From Kingdonia uniflora (taxonomy: Eukaryota; Streptophyta; Magnoliopsida; Ranunculales; Circaeasteraceae): a stretch of 64,000 bases of DNA. Numbering within the stretch: position 1 is the first letter of the stretch; each line of letters opens with the position of its first letter. The stretch spans positions 2,046,001 to 2,110,000 of the forward strand of contig JACGCM010001844.1 in the NCBI GenBank assembly GCA_014058105.1, read 5' to 3'. Positions 30,388-44,136 of this stretch are shown piece by piece. Both the position numbers and the translations under genes were made by a program. A model generated the notes under the pieces. That model saw only the letters and a list, made by a program, of their open reading frames with translations. It had not been told where the DNA came from and searched no databases.

Positions 30388-31847
30388 GTGTACTACATAC
30401 TCAAGATGAACCTGCCGAAGCTAGGTTATCGGTATTTGGTGAGGTTCCTGAAAAGACCATTGTTTTATGATATGGTATTGACAGGGGGGGGGTACACCGA
30501 TGAGTGCTTTCTTGATTTCGAAAAGTACGAGTTTGATAAGAAAGATCCCGAAAAACCGTTAAAGAGAAAAACATTTCTCTTGGGCGTGTGGTTAGGTAAA
30601 TGTAATTCTAGATGTTCGAATTGTGTGAATGAGATGTAAGTATTTCTAACTTGTTTATGTTGTTTTTTGCAGCATTGAAAGAGGTCGATAGGAAGTCACA
30701 GGTAAAAGAAGAATTGTATAAGGTGAGGAAAGATTTTTTTGGTAGGATCGATAACCTAGTTATCGACCAAGATTTTTTGAATACGCTCTTCCAAGAAGCT
30801 GGTTTAAAGAGGTCAAGGGTTAAAGGGTCGGAGGTGCCTGTGATCGACAGAAAAATGTCAGTGAAGAATAAGAGAGCTGCGGATGCTAGTTTACCATTGG
30901 AAAACCACTCCTTCGTTGGGTACAGTATTGACACATAGATTGATGTTATGCTAGGAAAGATACTGGGAAGAAATAAAAAGAAAGGGTGGCAAGTACTGAT
31001 GTGCCTCCATTGCTTTATCATAAAAGGTTGACTCGACAATCGCCAGCAGAGGAGATGGTTGGGATTGCTAAACTGGCAGCTGCTGTGGATATGCGTCCCC
31101 CACGGGGTTCTGGCAGTGTGGTCCCGAAGAGGACCAGTGGAGTTTGTCGAAGAATCTGAGATAGAAGTGCAGAAAACCATGGATGCTTATACGTCTGGGA
31201 CAGATGAGCTGAAGACAGAGTTGGAGGATTGTATGGTGGGGATTGATAGTTTGAACACTTTTTTCAGCGAGGGTCAGAGGAATATGTCGAAGTTGTGAAA
31301 TTTTAATGCTTTTCTTCGAATGAAAAAATTTGTTGGCCACTCGAATACTCATTATATGACTTTGTTGCAGATTAAGAAGTTGGTAACGGAAGCTATGGGA
31401 TGCGTTATGGGCAGTGGTGAACTGGCAAACCAGATGGCCTATAAAAATATAGAAAAGGATTTGACCAAGGAGAAGGCAGAATGGAATACCACATTGAATA
31501 GGTATAAACTCGATGCCAAGAAGGCAAGGAAAAAGGTGTTAGGGGAAGTAAAGAAAGCGGTAAAGAAAGAGAAAAATGAAGCTTTCGCGTTGCAGCATGC
31601 CACTTTTGAAAAAGATGCAAGGGATCAAATTGCCGATGTTCGTAAAACAATGGAGGAAGAACAAGGCAAGCTGCTCGATGAGGTGAGGGTAAAGATGAAT
31701 AAGGAGAAACTGTTAAAATTCATAGAAGTGAGGGCGCACTATAAGAAGCAATATGACAAGTTGGAGGAGAGGAAAAAATTCTATAAGGGACTTGTAAAAT
31801 CTGGTGGTACCGTGTTTGATGACAGCTCAGATGATAATGTACCCTAG
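30388..31847 (+). pseudogene. Element B antisense gene (aORF), coding blocks
   Basis: Plus-strand frames at 30388-30639, 30651-30938, 31059-31298 and 31320-31847. The first has [20 protein letters not shown], comparable with KPWFFDLCSTGRG of element A. The last (175 codons) is a long coiled coil, rich in Lys, Glu and Ala (KKARKKVLGEVKKAVKKEKN), ending in an acidic tail (FDDSSDDNVP). The gap at 30640-30672 holds GTAAGTATTT and TTTTTTGCAG, good splice sites, so some of the breaks may be introns. The layout (core block, then coiled coil, then acidic end) is the same as in A and C. Function unknown. Confidence 0.55.
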
Positions 31848-32409
31848 ACGCCTGATGTACGCGGGGAAATCAAAGCTATTGAAGATGAAGTGCTGGTGGA
31901 TGTCGATGGTGCTCGTCCAGTTGAGGTAGCAGATATGCAGGTTCTTGAAGGTTCCCTAAAGTTGAATGAAGATAAATCTCCCTCTGATATATTAAACCTT
32001 GGGTAAGTTATGTTTATGTGAGAAAGGATGTAAAAGTGCTCAGTGGGACCGAAATATTTTAATTAGTAGTGTGTGGTGAAACAATATTGTGTTGCTGAAC
32101 AAGTTTTATTTTGTGAAATAATTTTGTAAACTTGTTTTGTAAATAGTTCTAAGTAACAGATTTGATAAAATTATTTTGATTGAATGTGACTAAAGGTCGA
32201 CCAGATAAGTGAATAACGCTTGCTTGCGCGGTAGGTGAGTGATGGCCAGAAAATGGTAAGTAAAAGAATGAGGACCAGATATATATCCTTAGATGGGTAT
32301 TTGGATTTAGATTTGAGAATAACAAAAGTTTTTTCAGAGTTTGTACGATAAGTAAAGATCGCAAAATAGAATATCCTGTAATTGTATATTGTCAAGTAGT
32401 GACCAAAAA

Positions 32410-32849
32410 CAAATCAAGATAGTAAGGATTTTGTTTGTCTGATAAATACTTGATAAGTATAGATCGAGATCAAATCAAATAGTAAAGAGATTTTTGGTCT
32501 GATGTATACTTGAAAAGTATAGATCGAGATTAAATTAAATAGTAATGAGATTGTTTGTCTGATGTATACTTGAAAAGTATAGATCGAGATCAAACCAAAT
32601 AGTAATGAGATTGTTTGTCTGATGTATACTTGAAAAGTATAGATCGAGATCAAATCAAATAGTAATAAGATTTTTTGTCTGTTGTATACTTGAAAAGTAT
32701 AGATCGAGATCAAATCAAATGGTAATGAGATTGTTTGTCTGATGTATACTTGGAAAGTATAGATTGAGATCAAATCAAATAGTAATGAGATTGTTTGTCT
32801 GATGTATACTTAAAAAGTATAGATCGAGATCAAATCAAATAGTAAGGAG
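32410..32849. repeat. Element B tandem repeats, period 60 bp, about 7 copies
   Basis: The unit, containing AGTATAGATCGAGATCAAAT and TTGTTTGTCTGATGTATACT, repeats every 60 bp from about 32410 to 32849. Copies are about 90% alike. It lies between pol and the antisense gene, the same slot as the 194-bp array in element A, but the sequence is unrelated. Confidence 0.93.
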
Positions 32850-32968
32850 GAAACTGATAACAAAGTTTGTTTATTTGAATTGATGAAAAATGGTTACAGT
32901 GTATCATCTATAAAACAACTTTAGTTGAGCAGTGTTCCATGGATATTCCAGCTGTATTTCGTCTTCAG

Positions 32969-33414
32969 TCATAAGCCAATAAGTTCCACTATCAGTTTTG
33001 TTGCTGACAATATATGGCCCTTCCCAGTTTTTTGATAATTTCCCCAAATTTTTAGGTTTAGTACTATCTTGGATCCGTCGTAAGACAAGGTCTCCAATAC
33101 CAAATTTTTATTCTTGAACTTTCTCGTTGTATGCTTTTTCAATGTATTATGGTATCGTCCCAGATTCACATTGGCCTTGTCTCTGGTTTCTTCTATCCAA
33201 TTGAGGTTACAAATGAGACCAAGTTCATTGTCTTCGTCTGGAATACGTCGTTGAGTACTGAGTAGATCGAGGTCCGAAGGTATAACTGCTTTAGTGCCAA
33301 AAGCCATCATGAATGGAGTGAAGCCTATTGAGACTCAAGGTGCGGTGCGGTAGGCCCAGAGAACACTGAGCAATTCATCCACCCATCGTCATTTCTTGTC
33401 GTTGAGACGATTGC
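32969..33414 (-). pseudogene. Element B integrase, C-terminal part
   Basis: From the CACTA junction at 33414 the minus strand reads RWVDELLSVLWAYRT, then the frame 33310-32969 with FGTKAVIPSDLDLLS, NWIEETRDKANVNLGRYHNT and KFKNKNLVLETLS. These blocks match the integrase C-terminal region of element A (LWIDETRDRAIPNLGR). The missing upstream half is at 46178-46880, on the other side of the CACTA. A stop (NDKK-stop-RWVDE) is present. Confidence 0.85.
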
Positions 33415-33417
33415 GTA

Positions 33418-33620
33418 CACTACACCAAAACTGTCAATTTGCCACAATTTTTTTTTGCCACAGATATTATATACAGTTTATTAGACACATATTTTATCTA
33501 TGGCAAATAAAATTAGAGCCTGTGGTTTTTTTTGTTTTCTAATTTGGCTATAATTTTTGGTTTCCCTCTAATATTTTCGTTTTCTCTCTTATAGTCTATT
33601 TGCTCACTTGCTGAAACCGA
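33418..33620 (+). repeat. CACTA left end: TIR and subterminal repeats
   Basis: CACTACACCAA followed by TTTGCCACA, TTTTGCCACAGATATT and TCTATGGCAAATAAA. Subterminal repeats of this kind are transposase-binding sites in En/Spm-type elements. The same motif family appears inverted at 45890-46174. Confidence 0.85.
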
Positions 33621-33919
33621 AACCGAGGGAAGAGTAACTGAGGAAGAGAAACAGAGGGAAGAGCAATTTACAAACCGAAATCGAGTAGAAGAGGGAAGAG
33701 CAATTTAAAAGCCAAAATTGAGTAGAAGAGGGAAGGGAAACAGAGGGAAGAGGACTCAAAATCCTCACACACTTGATCTAAAAATCCCTGTAAACTATAG
33801 AATTGTCTCCACAAGTAACTGACTGATATCCCCTTTTGCTCATTTCACATTTTAAGTGATTAATTTGATGTGTTCTCTATTGGGTTTGTGTAATTATTGG
33901 GTTTTGTTAGGTGGGGTTT

Positions 33920-34124
33920 GGATTATGAAGGATTTATTTGTATATTAGCAATGGGCTTTCGATTATTTTAAGTTTATGTTTATATATCTGTCATTGGGTC
34001 TTGTTTATTTGAATTTATGTGTATATATCTATCATGAGGTTTTGCTTATTTGAATTTCATGTGTATATCTGTCATGGGGTTTGGATTATTTAAAGTTTTG
34101 CATGTATATTTGTCATGGGGTTTG
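33920..34124. repeat. Short degenerate tandem repeats (~50 bp) before tubulin copy
   Basis: About four units with GTGTATATCTGTCATGGGGT, GGTTT and TTATTTGAA run up to the exact start of alpha-tubulin homology. The array may mark the capture junction, or be the remains of an intron that lay in front of this exon. Confidence 0.55.
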
Positions 34125-35427
<1,303 letters not shown>

Positions 35428-35780
35428 GTAGAGCATTTCTCATTACTCTGAGATTGTGATACTCTACTACCATGTTCCTGTTTCAATGTTACGCCCTTTG
35501 AGTGTACTTGCTGTCAGTTTCATGTGATTGTGAACTTTGTTTCCTATGCAGATTTGTTACTACCGTTGTATTGTTATTGCTATCATTGTTTTAGTATTAC
35601 TACCCTTCACTGTTTGTGTGGTCATTTAGTTGATACTTATATGCAGCTCGTCTGTTGTAGCCATCTGCCCCATATTTGATTTGGTTTTGAATATGTATCC
35701 TATTGGAATAATAAAATAAAGGCTTCTTCAGCATTGGACTTGGTGAATGAAACTAATCCATTGTTGGGTCTCCAAACCAT

Positions 35781-36030
35781 AATACCCTTGCCTTTAGTTG
35801 TATAAAGAAAGAATTGGATGTAATAAACAACATCCAGTAATCGCCTGTCTTTATCTTGATTCAGCTTTTGGTTTTGTTTGCTTGTATGTTATGTTTAATT
35901 TGAGTAATACCCTTGCCTTTAGTTGTATAAAAAATGAATTGGATGTAATTAACAACATCCAGTAATCGCCTGTCTTTATCTTGATTCAGCTTTTGGTTTT
36001 GTTTGCTTGTATGTTATGCTTAATTTGAGT
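35781..36030. repeat. Tandem duplication, two 125-bp copies
   Basis: AATACCCTTGCCTTTAGTTG starts at 35781 and again at 35906. Only a few bases differ, so the duplication is recent. It follows the tubulin 3' region and may include part of its 3' UTR. Confidence 0.92.
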
Positions 36031-36283
36031 AACTACCATTTATTTGAGTATGAAAACATTAGTTTTTAAATTCTTTTTATAGTATTGATTATTCGAAATT
36101 GTTGGTTATACCTCACTTGCCTATTAATTGGGATACACTTAGAAGAGACATATATTTTTAAGAGATATAGATCATTGAGCTATGATTCACCTTTTTAACT
36201 TGTCATTTCTTTATTTTCCCACTTTAGGACTATTTTGTTTTAGCCAGAGATATTGAAGTTTTGTGGACATGTCTTCCTAGAAT

Positions 36284-39200
36284 TTGAACAAGAATTGGAT
36301 GAAAGCAAGTAGATTGACTTATGATTTCCTCAATGGCGTTCGGTCGTTCATTAAATATGTAAAACAAACTTTAGGAAATACAGTATATTGTCCATGTAGC
36401 AAATGTCGTAATGTCAATGGGGTGAAGGAAGTTGAAGAAATAAGAACTCATTTAATAACTTATGCTATAGATCAGCCATATACGACATGGTATTTTCATG
36501 GGGAGTCCAAAGATACAACTGTTGATGCACACATTGAGAATCCTAATGAACCATTTATTACTCAACATGATGATGTTGTGCGACCAAGAACAATTAATTT
36601 AGTTGATGATGCATTCAGTTATATACAACCAGAAGGCCTTAACGAAGACACGCAAGAAGATGGGCCTTATGTAGGTGTTAATGAATTTCCCGAGGAACAA
36701 ATCGAGTATCAAAAGTTGAAGGATGATGCTTCCCGTCCACTATACCCTTCATGTTCACCAGAAGATACAATGTTGTCAGCAATAATTGAGTTAATGAATT
36801 TGAAATCAACTTGCCAATTTTTTGATACTGGCTTCACAATGTTGTTGGTTTTGTTAAAACGACTTTTTCCTAAAAGGAACACTTTGCGAGAAAGAAAGTA
36901 TGTATGCTGCTAAGAAGATGATTAAGTGTTTAGGTATGGATTATGAGAATAGTGATGCGTGCCCGAACAACTGTATATTGTATTGGATGGAGCATAAGAC
37001 CAAAGAAAATTGTCCCATATGTGTTGCAAGTAGATGGACATTCGAGTTCCTTGCTAGGAGAAAATCAAGAAAGGTACCAGTAAAGGTTTTAAAGAATTTT
37101 CCCTTAACACCCAGATTGAAAAGGTTTTACAGGTTAGTGTTAATCTTTGTAATTTGTATATTTATTTTATAAACATGACCAACTAAATAGGCGTTATGTC
37201 TTTATATTTTCTTTCGCAACGTTCCATGGATTGCTAAGAGTATGAAATGGCATCATAAAGGGGCATCAAATGATGGCATCATGCGTCATCCTGTATATTC
37301 TTTGTGTTGGAAAGGAATAGATATTAAGTACCCTAAATTTTTGAAAGACCCACGGGGTTTTCGTCTTGGACTAGCTACAGATGGGTTCAACCCATTTGGT
37401 AATAAGAGCAATTCATATAGTTGTTGGCTAGTGATGATAGTCCCTTACAATCTTCCACCATCTTTATGCATGCGAAAAGATTTTACTCTTCTGACGCTAT
37501 TTATTCTAGGTAAGAGTGGTCAAGGAAAAGACATCGATGTTTACCTCCAACTATTGGTTGTAGAATTAAAAGATTTGTGGGATAATAGTATCTTAACTTA
37601 TGATGCTCATGAGAAGACTATGTTTACAATGAAAGCAATGTTATTATGGACGATCAATGATTTTCTGGCATATGGACATGTTTCTGGTTGTAGAACTGGA
37701 GGAAAATATGGGTGTCCAATTTGTAGCGAAAACATATCCTCAAAGAGGTTAAAATATGGATGTAAGCATGTTTATATGGATATTAGGAGATTTCTACCAA
37801 CTGATCACCCTTTTAGGAAACAAAAATCACAGTTTAATGGGTCTGAGGAACATAGAAGGGCGCCAATATGTTTGACTGGTTTAGAGGTATTAAGCAGAGT
37901 AGATAATCTAGTAGCAGAAGGGGGAAAAGTGTGAGAAAAGAGAAAAAGAGTAGCAAATAAAGATGACGATCCGACTCCTTGGTCAAAGAAAACAATCTTA
38001 TTCGATTTGCCTTATTGGAAGGTAAGAGAATACTTAGGTAGAATCAATACATATTAGATGTTAAAGTATGCATTCTAATTTATTTAATATGTACAGTATC
38101 TACCTGTACCGCATAATCTTGATGTAATGCATGTGGAAAGTAACTTTGCTTCAATTGCCATAACAACAATAATGAGGACTAAAGGAAAAACCAAGGATGG
38201 TATTAAAGCTCGCAAGGACCTGGAGGATTTGAAAATAAGGAAACAATTATGGCTATAATGTAAAGGGAATAAGACTTTCATTCTGAAGGCCCCCTTCGAA
38301 TTAGATCAAACAGAGAAGGAATCCTTTTGTCGTGCCTTACATTCGTTAAAGGTCCCTATTGGGTATAGTTCTAATTGGAAACATAATGTTGACATGAAGC
38401 AACATTAACTAAAAGGCCTTAAGTCGCATGATTATCATGTCATGTTACAACAACTCTTACCAGTAGTCTTAATGCATTCTTTTAAAAAGCAGAAGCCATT
38501 ACTTGTCGCTTTTTGAACGGTATCCTCATTCTTCAATGTGCTATGCTCCAAGGTTATTCGTCGAGAAGAACTGCAAGTCATGGTTAAACGGGTTATTGAA
38601 GTTATATGTGTGTTTGAGAAGTACTTTCCTCCATCATTTTTTGTTTCCATGGTTCACCTTGTTGTGAACTTAGGGGATGAGGCATTGAGATGTGGACCCG
38701 TCAGGTTTAGATGGATGTATGGTTTTGAGAGGTTTGTAAGCAGCTTAAAGCTTATTTAATTTTTAACGTACATTTGCTTAAAATGGTATATAATTTACTA
38801 CATGCATCAGGAAAATGATAACATACAAAGATTATGTGAAGAATCCAAAACGTGTAGAAGGGTGTATCGCTAACCGTTATGTTTTGGATGAGGCGATATT
38901 GTACTGCATGGAGTACATACCTAATGGTAGAAAAGGGACCCATAAACGAGGGCAACCAGCGTTCATGGATGATGATGCAGATAAGGAACAACCTCTTAAT
39001 AAAGGCCATGTCATACATCTCGAAACACTCAAGTACGAGCAAGTGCGTCGTTGGGTTTTGAGCTCATATGATGGAATTGAAGAATGGGTATACTTTAATG
39101 TAACTATGTAGGTCATACCAAATACTTAATTAATATGCAGGAAGTATGATATTTACCTCAAAGATTTCATGAGAGTTTCAAGACGAAGGGGAAGCATAAA

Positions 39201-39956
39201 CGAGGGAAAACCACTAGATTATATATTATGGTTAAGGGAACAGGTAAAAACATACTTAATGCATTTTGACGATAATTATTAATCTCAGACAAGCTAATTT
39301 TGGATATATCTTTCTTTTATAGTTTGATAACTCGGAAATGTCTACGCTAAAAGGATTAGTCGACGGGCCAAGCTTTAAAGCGACATCATACAAAGCATAT
39401 TGCATAAATGGATTTGTCTTTTGTACCACAGACTCAGAGTCTAGCAGGACAACACAAAATAGTGGGGTTAAGATGAAAGCGATGACTAATTTCGTTGCTA
39501 GTGCAAGAGATCAAATCCCACGTGAAGCGGAAACCATATACTATGGGGTTGTTAAAGAAATTATTGAACTAGATTATTATGATTTCCCCCAAACAATATT
39601 CTATTGTGATTGGGTTCGGGTTGAAGATAAAGTTAATGGATGTACATTTGATGCTGAAGCAAATTTAACTTTCGTGAATTTGGAAAAGTTAAAGAGAAAC
39701 TCAAAGGTCGACGATGAACCATATTGTCTTGCATCTCAAGCGTCGCAAGTCTTCTATTGTCAAGATCCAACAATGACTGATTGGTCTGTGGTAATTGATT
39801 CTCCAAAAAGATTAGATAAGGACGTTGACGCGTATGAAGAACCATTAATTTTTTAGACGGGGAACCCCTTTACTTCTTTAATGCTGGGATTAATAAATGA
39901 AAACGTAGATGAAGATGAAGAAATTATTGAAGGATCGTGGATATAGAAAGCTCAAA
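36284..39956 (+). pseudogene. CACTA transposase, TNP2/TNPD type, decayed
   Basis: Order of parts: Transposase-associated domain (36284-36480: NKNWMKASRLTYDFLNGV, PCSKCRNVNG); TNP2 lead-in with YAAKKMIKCLGMDYEN and CPNNCILY (36900-37132, then a GT donor); TNP2 core (37242-38021) with FLKDPRGFRLGLATDGFNPF and CPICSENISS; an exon after GTACAG at 38097 with HNLDVMHVESN; DUF4218 (38538-38756) with MVHLVVNLGDEA and RWMYGFERF; a later exon (38815-39111); and DUF4216 (39338-39856). The protein cuts and joins element ends in active relatives. A frameshift near 36890, stops at about 37934 and 38259, and shifts near 38510 leave it inactive. Confidence 0.9.
39338..39856 (+). CDS. DUF4216 exon of the CACTA transposase gene
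   Basis: A 172-codon open frame. It includes GPSFKATSYKAYCINGFVFC, DQIPREAETIYYGVVKEI, YYDFPQTIFYCDWVRVED and ASQVFYCQDPTMTDWSVVID. In En/Spm-type elements DUF4216 lies at the C-terminal end of the transposase ORF or in a neighbouring exon. This stretch has no stops and is the best preserved part of the transposase gene. Confidence 0.85.
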   Translation: MSTLKGLVDGPSFKATSYKAYCINGFVFCTTDSESSRTTQNSGVKMKAMTNFVASARDQIPREAETIYYGVVKEIIELDYYDFPQTIFYCDWVRVEDKVNGCTFDAEANLTFVNLEKLKRNSKVDDEPYCLASQASQVFYCQDPTMTDWSVVIDSPKRLDKDVDAYEEPLIF

Positions 39957-40409
39957 ATATATCCTAGTTGTATTTGACACGTAAACTTTTTCTTTTGTCA
40001 TTTTGCTAAACTTGTTATTTAATCCACTTTTTGATATATCATTTCACTTTTATCCCCACTGTTGTCCATACTGCCTTTAGAGAGGATTAATGTGTCTTGT
40101 ATGTCTCTGAGAATTTTTTGCTTTACTGTCTGCACATTTGTTTGTTGGTCATCATATATGCACCTATTCTTGTATATCATGGCAGGATGTCTATTTGGTT
40201 AGCTTATCGGGGGGAATGGAAACCTATTAGAATCTTGGAGGCAAGTCTGATGGTCACCTATTCCTTTGTTGTCATTGGATGTCAAATGACAACTTTACAG
40301 ATACCAAGCAATTTCTGTATTTTTAACGCTCCTAATTTCTAGTTTATTTTCAAATCGAAACTTTGAGTGATCCATAATCAATTTCAGTGCCAGAACACGC
40401 AGCGGGAAT

Positions 40410-41409
40410 ATGACTTCAACTAATAACGCAAATGTGGAGTTGAACAAGAAAATTATCGATTTGTATAGCAACCCATCGTTTGAAGACATTTGGGGAACTC
40501 ATATGCATCATGGATTTTACGATCTTAATGCCATAACTAAACCTAACGTGCAAACTGCTCAAATTTGTTTGATTGAAGAAGCTCTCCGGTTCGCCAATGT
40601 TCCAGGTACGCATCCATATCTTTTGTTTGATTGAAGAAGCTCTTGGATTTCAGTTTTCTATAACAATGGTTATGGTTTACAGGTTACGTTTCAAGTTGCA
40701 GATGCACTTCAGCTACATTTTTCTGATGGGAAATTTGGTACTGTTTGGTCCCTGGAGTGTGGACACCATCTGCCTGATAAAATGTAGGTCCCTCCATTAT
40801 TCTTTCTTATCCAATGCGGCTTCTTTTGGCCTAGCATCTTCAATTTCAGAGATAAATGTTAGCTGAAATTTATTGCATGCCTATTGCCTATGCATCTAAT
40901 GGACTAATCCCACGATACTACAAAGACTTATACAACATTTGCCGTAATACATGATGTTCTTATTTCTGGGCCGATATACTCATCTGCAGTGATGCATGCG
41001 TGTTATGGTCCTCCAAGACCCCCACATCACCATAATATATCCCTTATTTAATTAGTTAAGATGCTCGTAATTATCTATATTAAGGGTTTAAACTCTATCA
41101 AAACTTTTAGGTGGAATAGTATGTAGGCGATTAGATCAATAACAGTCCCCTCGCTTTTAAGTTCCTATTTGATTAACCTTCAATTGTTAAGCATTTTCAT
41201 TAATACCAAAACGGGAATCTGATCCCAATGATTTCTTGAGCATATGCTTTAATCTTTTCTGTTTTTCTCATATATGGTTACATCGACTCAATTTTTATTA
41301 ATATATTTAACTGGCAGTTTGTGAGCGAGTTGGTACGTGTTGCAGCCCCTGGTGCCACTATAATATTAACAACTTTGTGCCTTGGAGATCTTACTCCAAA
41401 TGAAGAGTA
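40410..41409 (+). pseudogene. Captured gamma-tocopherol-methyltransferase-like gene fragment
   Basis: Exon 1 (40410-40605) starts MTSTNNANVELNKKIIDLYS and has IWGTHMHHGFYD and QICLIEEALRFANVP, ending CCAG|GTACG. Exon 2 (40683-40784) has VTFQVADALQLHFSDGKFG and WSLECGHHLPDKM. Exon 3 (41318-41409) has FVSELVRVAAPGATIILTTL. These match the S-adenosylmethionine-dependent gamma-TMT family, which includes periwinkle-type alkaloid N-methyltransferases. The exon with the main SAM-binding Gly motif (normally between exon 1 and 2) and the C-terminal half are missing. The donor of exon 2 lacks a canonical GT in the right place. It is a non-functional piece inside the CACTA. Confidence 0.82.
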
Positions 41410-41419
41410 AGATAAAAAA

Positions 41420-41492
41420 AAGAGTACCCCTTTGGTGTCACCAGTTGTTCCACTTGTGTACATCAATGAGCTTCTAATATCCATGAAAGGCA
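41420..41492 (-). pseudogene. Captured long-chain acyl-CoA synthetase fragment (AMP-binding box)
   Basis: The minus strand reads DIRSSLMYTSGTTGDTKGVL. MYTSGTTGDPKGV is the ATP/AMP-binding signature of plant long-chain acyl-CoA synthetases. Only about 24 codons are recognisable. It lies directly next to the methyltransferase fragment, in the opposite orientation to the other captured pieces. Confidence 0.7.
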
Positions 41493-41893
41493 TGCATCAG
41501 AAAGGCCATCTTTCTCCCCCATCCATTTTCTAATATGAGAATGCCTTTTCCATCCATTTTCTGGGCAGTCTGGACGGCTAGGCTAGTCTACAATTTTTTG
41601 GGCAGTCTGGATGACTACAAAGACTATGCTGCAATATATAGCTCACGAGCTTTACCATAACTTTCAGATGCGTGCAATACCCTAAGTCTACGTTAAAGGC
41701 CACCTTAGAGAAGCCGATGGCGAAAGGTTAGCTACTATGGAAAAAATTAACATAAAGGTATCTTCAATTATTAATAATATTATTATTATTATAGTTAGAG
41801 CTTAAATTCTTAGGGTTCTTTGTTGTAAATAGATGAAATCATTTAATACCAAAGCTAATCGAGTTGCAACATTTATTTTTGCTCTCCTGATTA

Positions 41894-42385
41894 TAGTTTG
41901 GACTGAATCCCAAACGGCTTTGGCGAGGGAAGATCGATTTAGACCCTGCTCAAGTTATAGATGTGCAGAACTACAGGTTGGCTTTGCTATTTGGTTTAAA
42001 CTGAATTAATCTGATTGAGACTTGGTTTTAACTTACTCTCTTTGATAGGGGAGTAGGATCTTTGTAGCTACATGGAATGTGGGTGGAAAGTCTCCACCTT
42101 GTTATTTAAACCTCGAAGATTGGTTCCATACCTCACCTCGTGTTGATATTTATGTTCTTGGATATTTTAAATTCTTCTCCTTTTTATTGTACTTTAAAAT
42201 CTGGATATGTTACAAACTTCTAAAGGAATGAACATAAACAAGCCATTATCATTACCAGGTTTCAAGAAATTGTCCCTTTGAACGCTGGAAATGTTTTGGG
42301 TGCAGAAGATAATGCACCTGCTAGAAAATGGCTAGCTCTTATCTGAAAGACTTTGAACAACATACCTGGCACTAGTGGGAGTGGG
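41894..42385 (+). pseudogene. Captured type I inositol polyphosphate 5-phosphatase fragment
   Basis: Exon a (41894-41976) has LWRGKIDLDPAQVIDVQNYR. Exon b (42049-42161) has RIFVATWNVGGKSPP and LNLEDWFHTSP, ending DIYVLG. Exon c (42259-42385) has [20 protein letters not shown] and RKWLALI-stop-KTLNN. This is the start of the 5-phosphatase catalytic domain; WNVGG and [11 protein letters not shown] are signature motifs. Exon a and b borders are GT-AG; the donor of exon b is changed (GATATT). A TGA in exon c and the absence of the rest of the domain show it is not functional. Confidence 0.88.
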
Positions 42386-43046
42386 AGTTTTTTTTTAGAA
42401 CATAAACATGGGGCATAAATGCAATTGCATGATAATAACCATCTTAACAAACACTAATATTATAAAATGTCAAAAAATACAAATGCACTCCATAAAAAGA
42501 GAGGATCATTTGCGTCAAGTTTCCCAAGACAAGACTGAGCTGATATTTCCCCTTCAGTGTGGAACTCCACTGATCCAACTGTTAAAATTAATAATAAGAC
42601 TGCAAAATTTTAGGGATTCAATTTCTTGCACCCAATTTTAGATTTACGGTTTAGTTTGAGGGTCCAGAGGCAATTGAAGGTACTATTCATACCTCACTTG
42701 ATTTTCTTAACCAACTGATCCAAGTTCAGTTCGATTATGATGGGCTGTAGTTGGTTTAGTTGGTCATTATACTTCTTTAGGTTTTTATTTCTCTTTTGTG
42801 TTCATATAGTGGCAGTAGAACATGCCCTAACTGTAAGTATTGTGGATAACCAACATATGGAGGATACCAGGACATCGAGATTCATGAGGACAAGGTAACT
42901 TTTTTTTATGTTCAACACCAAGGAGTACTAATCTAATGTTTTTGTTGTCGGTTACTATAAATGACAAGGAAATAACTTGATTTGTTACACTAGTTTAAAT
43001 CAACCTTGATGTTGCGTTAGATAATAGACATGTACTGATTTTTCAG

Positions 43047-43185
43047 AAGGAAACATCGTGGACCACTTTCCAATGAACTTAGTTGTCGAGGACACCACAA
43101 GTTTGCCCTGTTCGTGGAGTAAATATGTGCACTTTAATTTAGCCAGTGATAACCAAATGCACAACAAGTACTCATTAAAAAAAAG
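43047..43185 (+). pseudogene. Captured UBP12/13-type deubiquitinase exon (MATH domain)
   Basis: After TTTTTCAG the exon reads NIVDHFPMNLVVED, SLPCSWSKYVHFNLASDNQM and HNKYSLKK, ending AAAAG|GTATGC. This matches the second half of the N-terminal MATH domain of plant ubiquitin-specific protease 12/13 (VDHLSVYLDVAD...WSRYAQFSL, NQIHNKYS). One exon only. Confidence 0.72.
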
Positions 43186-44136
43186 GTATGCTTTTATAGA
43201 CCTCTATAATAACCTTTACTGTAGTTAGAAGAAAAGGTAAAACATGGATTGCATGTGTTTCTCCATTATTTTTTATTGGGTCTATTAAACAATACTTAGA
43301 CTCTTATGTAAGGTATTTTGTAGAAACAGTCACAAATTTAGACCAAAATATTCTAATGCCTTGATATGGGTCGTAGTTAATTCACTCTTCAACGAATAAT
43401 ATTCTTTAATATCATTTGGTAGTACTCAAAATCCTTAATTATCTAGCTAAATATTAAAGAAACTTTATTGTCTAGCCAAGTACATAACTCTGTGTATTCT
43501 TGGAGTTTATAAGCTATATTTTCTACAAGGATTCCTGCAAGATCCTCCCTATCTAAATTTGGGTGCTTTCTTTATGTATAGATATGAGCTATTCACATCA
43601 CATTTCCAATGCTCATAATCGTTAGTAACATCCTTTGCAGGTTATTTTTTTGTACTCCAACCTGATAACCTTCCAGTATAAGGTTGCTTCTCCTCCCGTG
43701 CTAGAAATTAGCTGTGCACTTACTTGCATGGATTAAAGTGAAATGGATTAAAATGCTGATAATTTGAACTCATGTGGCCCTTTCTCAGATTATATGATTA
43801 TATGAAATAAACCTATGTGGCCCTTTCTCAGATAATTTGAACTCATGTGACCCTTTCTCCTCCTTTGAGTAATCGTGTCTTCTTGAGTTATAGGTACGTA
43901 TTTAATGGCAACATATACTGATGTTCTCTACATATTTTATGCTTTTAAGTATAAAACTTTGCATAACAAGAAGATTAGAAAACAACTGTGGTATTGAAGG
44001 TTCTAATCTTTGTATGTGTTATATTTTATCTTTTCTATAAACTGTTTATGTTTTTCCTTTTTTTTTTAAGATTGCTTTTGTTTTTGCCTTTGATGTAGTG
44101 AGATATTTTTGAAATAGATTGATTGTTTGGATATTG

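Noticed and set aside
30608..31180. 190-aa minus-strand ORF in element B
   Set aside because: Lies opposite the plus-strand antisense-gene blocks and shows no retrotransposon domain; judged a shadow, although it is on B's sense strand.
32414..32773. 119-aa minus-strand ORF with repeated ISIYTFQVY units
   Set aside because: Arises because the 60-bp tandem unit is divisible by three; a repeat artefact.
42810..42896. Possible further captured exon (TCPNCKYCG... YGGYQDIEIHEDK), loosely like an MCM-type zinc-binding segment
   Set aside because: Only a few matching residues and a stop inside; too weak to name a gene.
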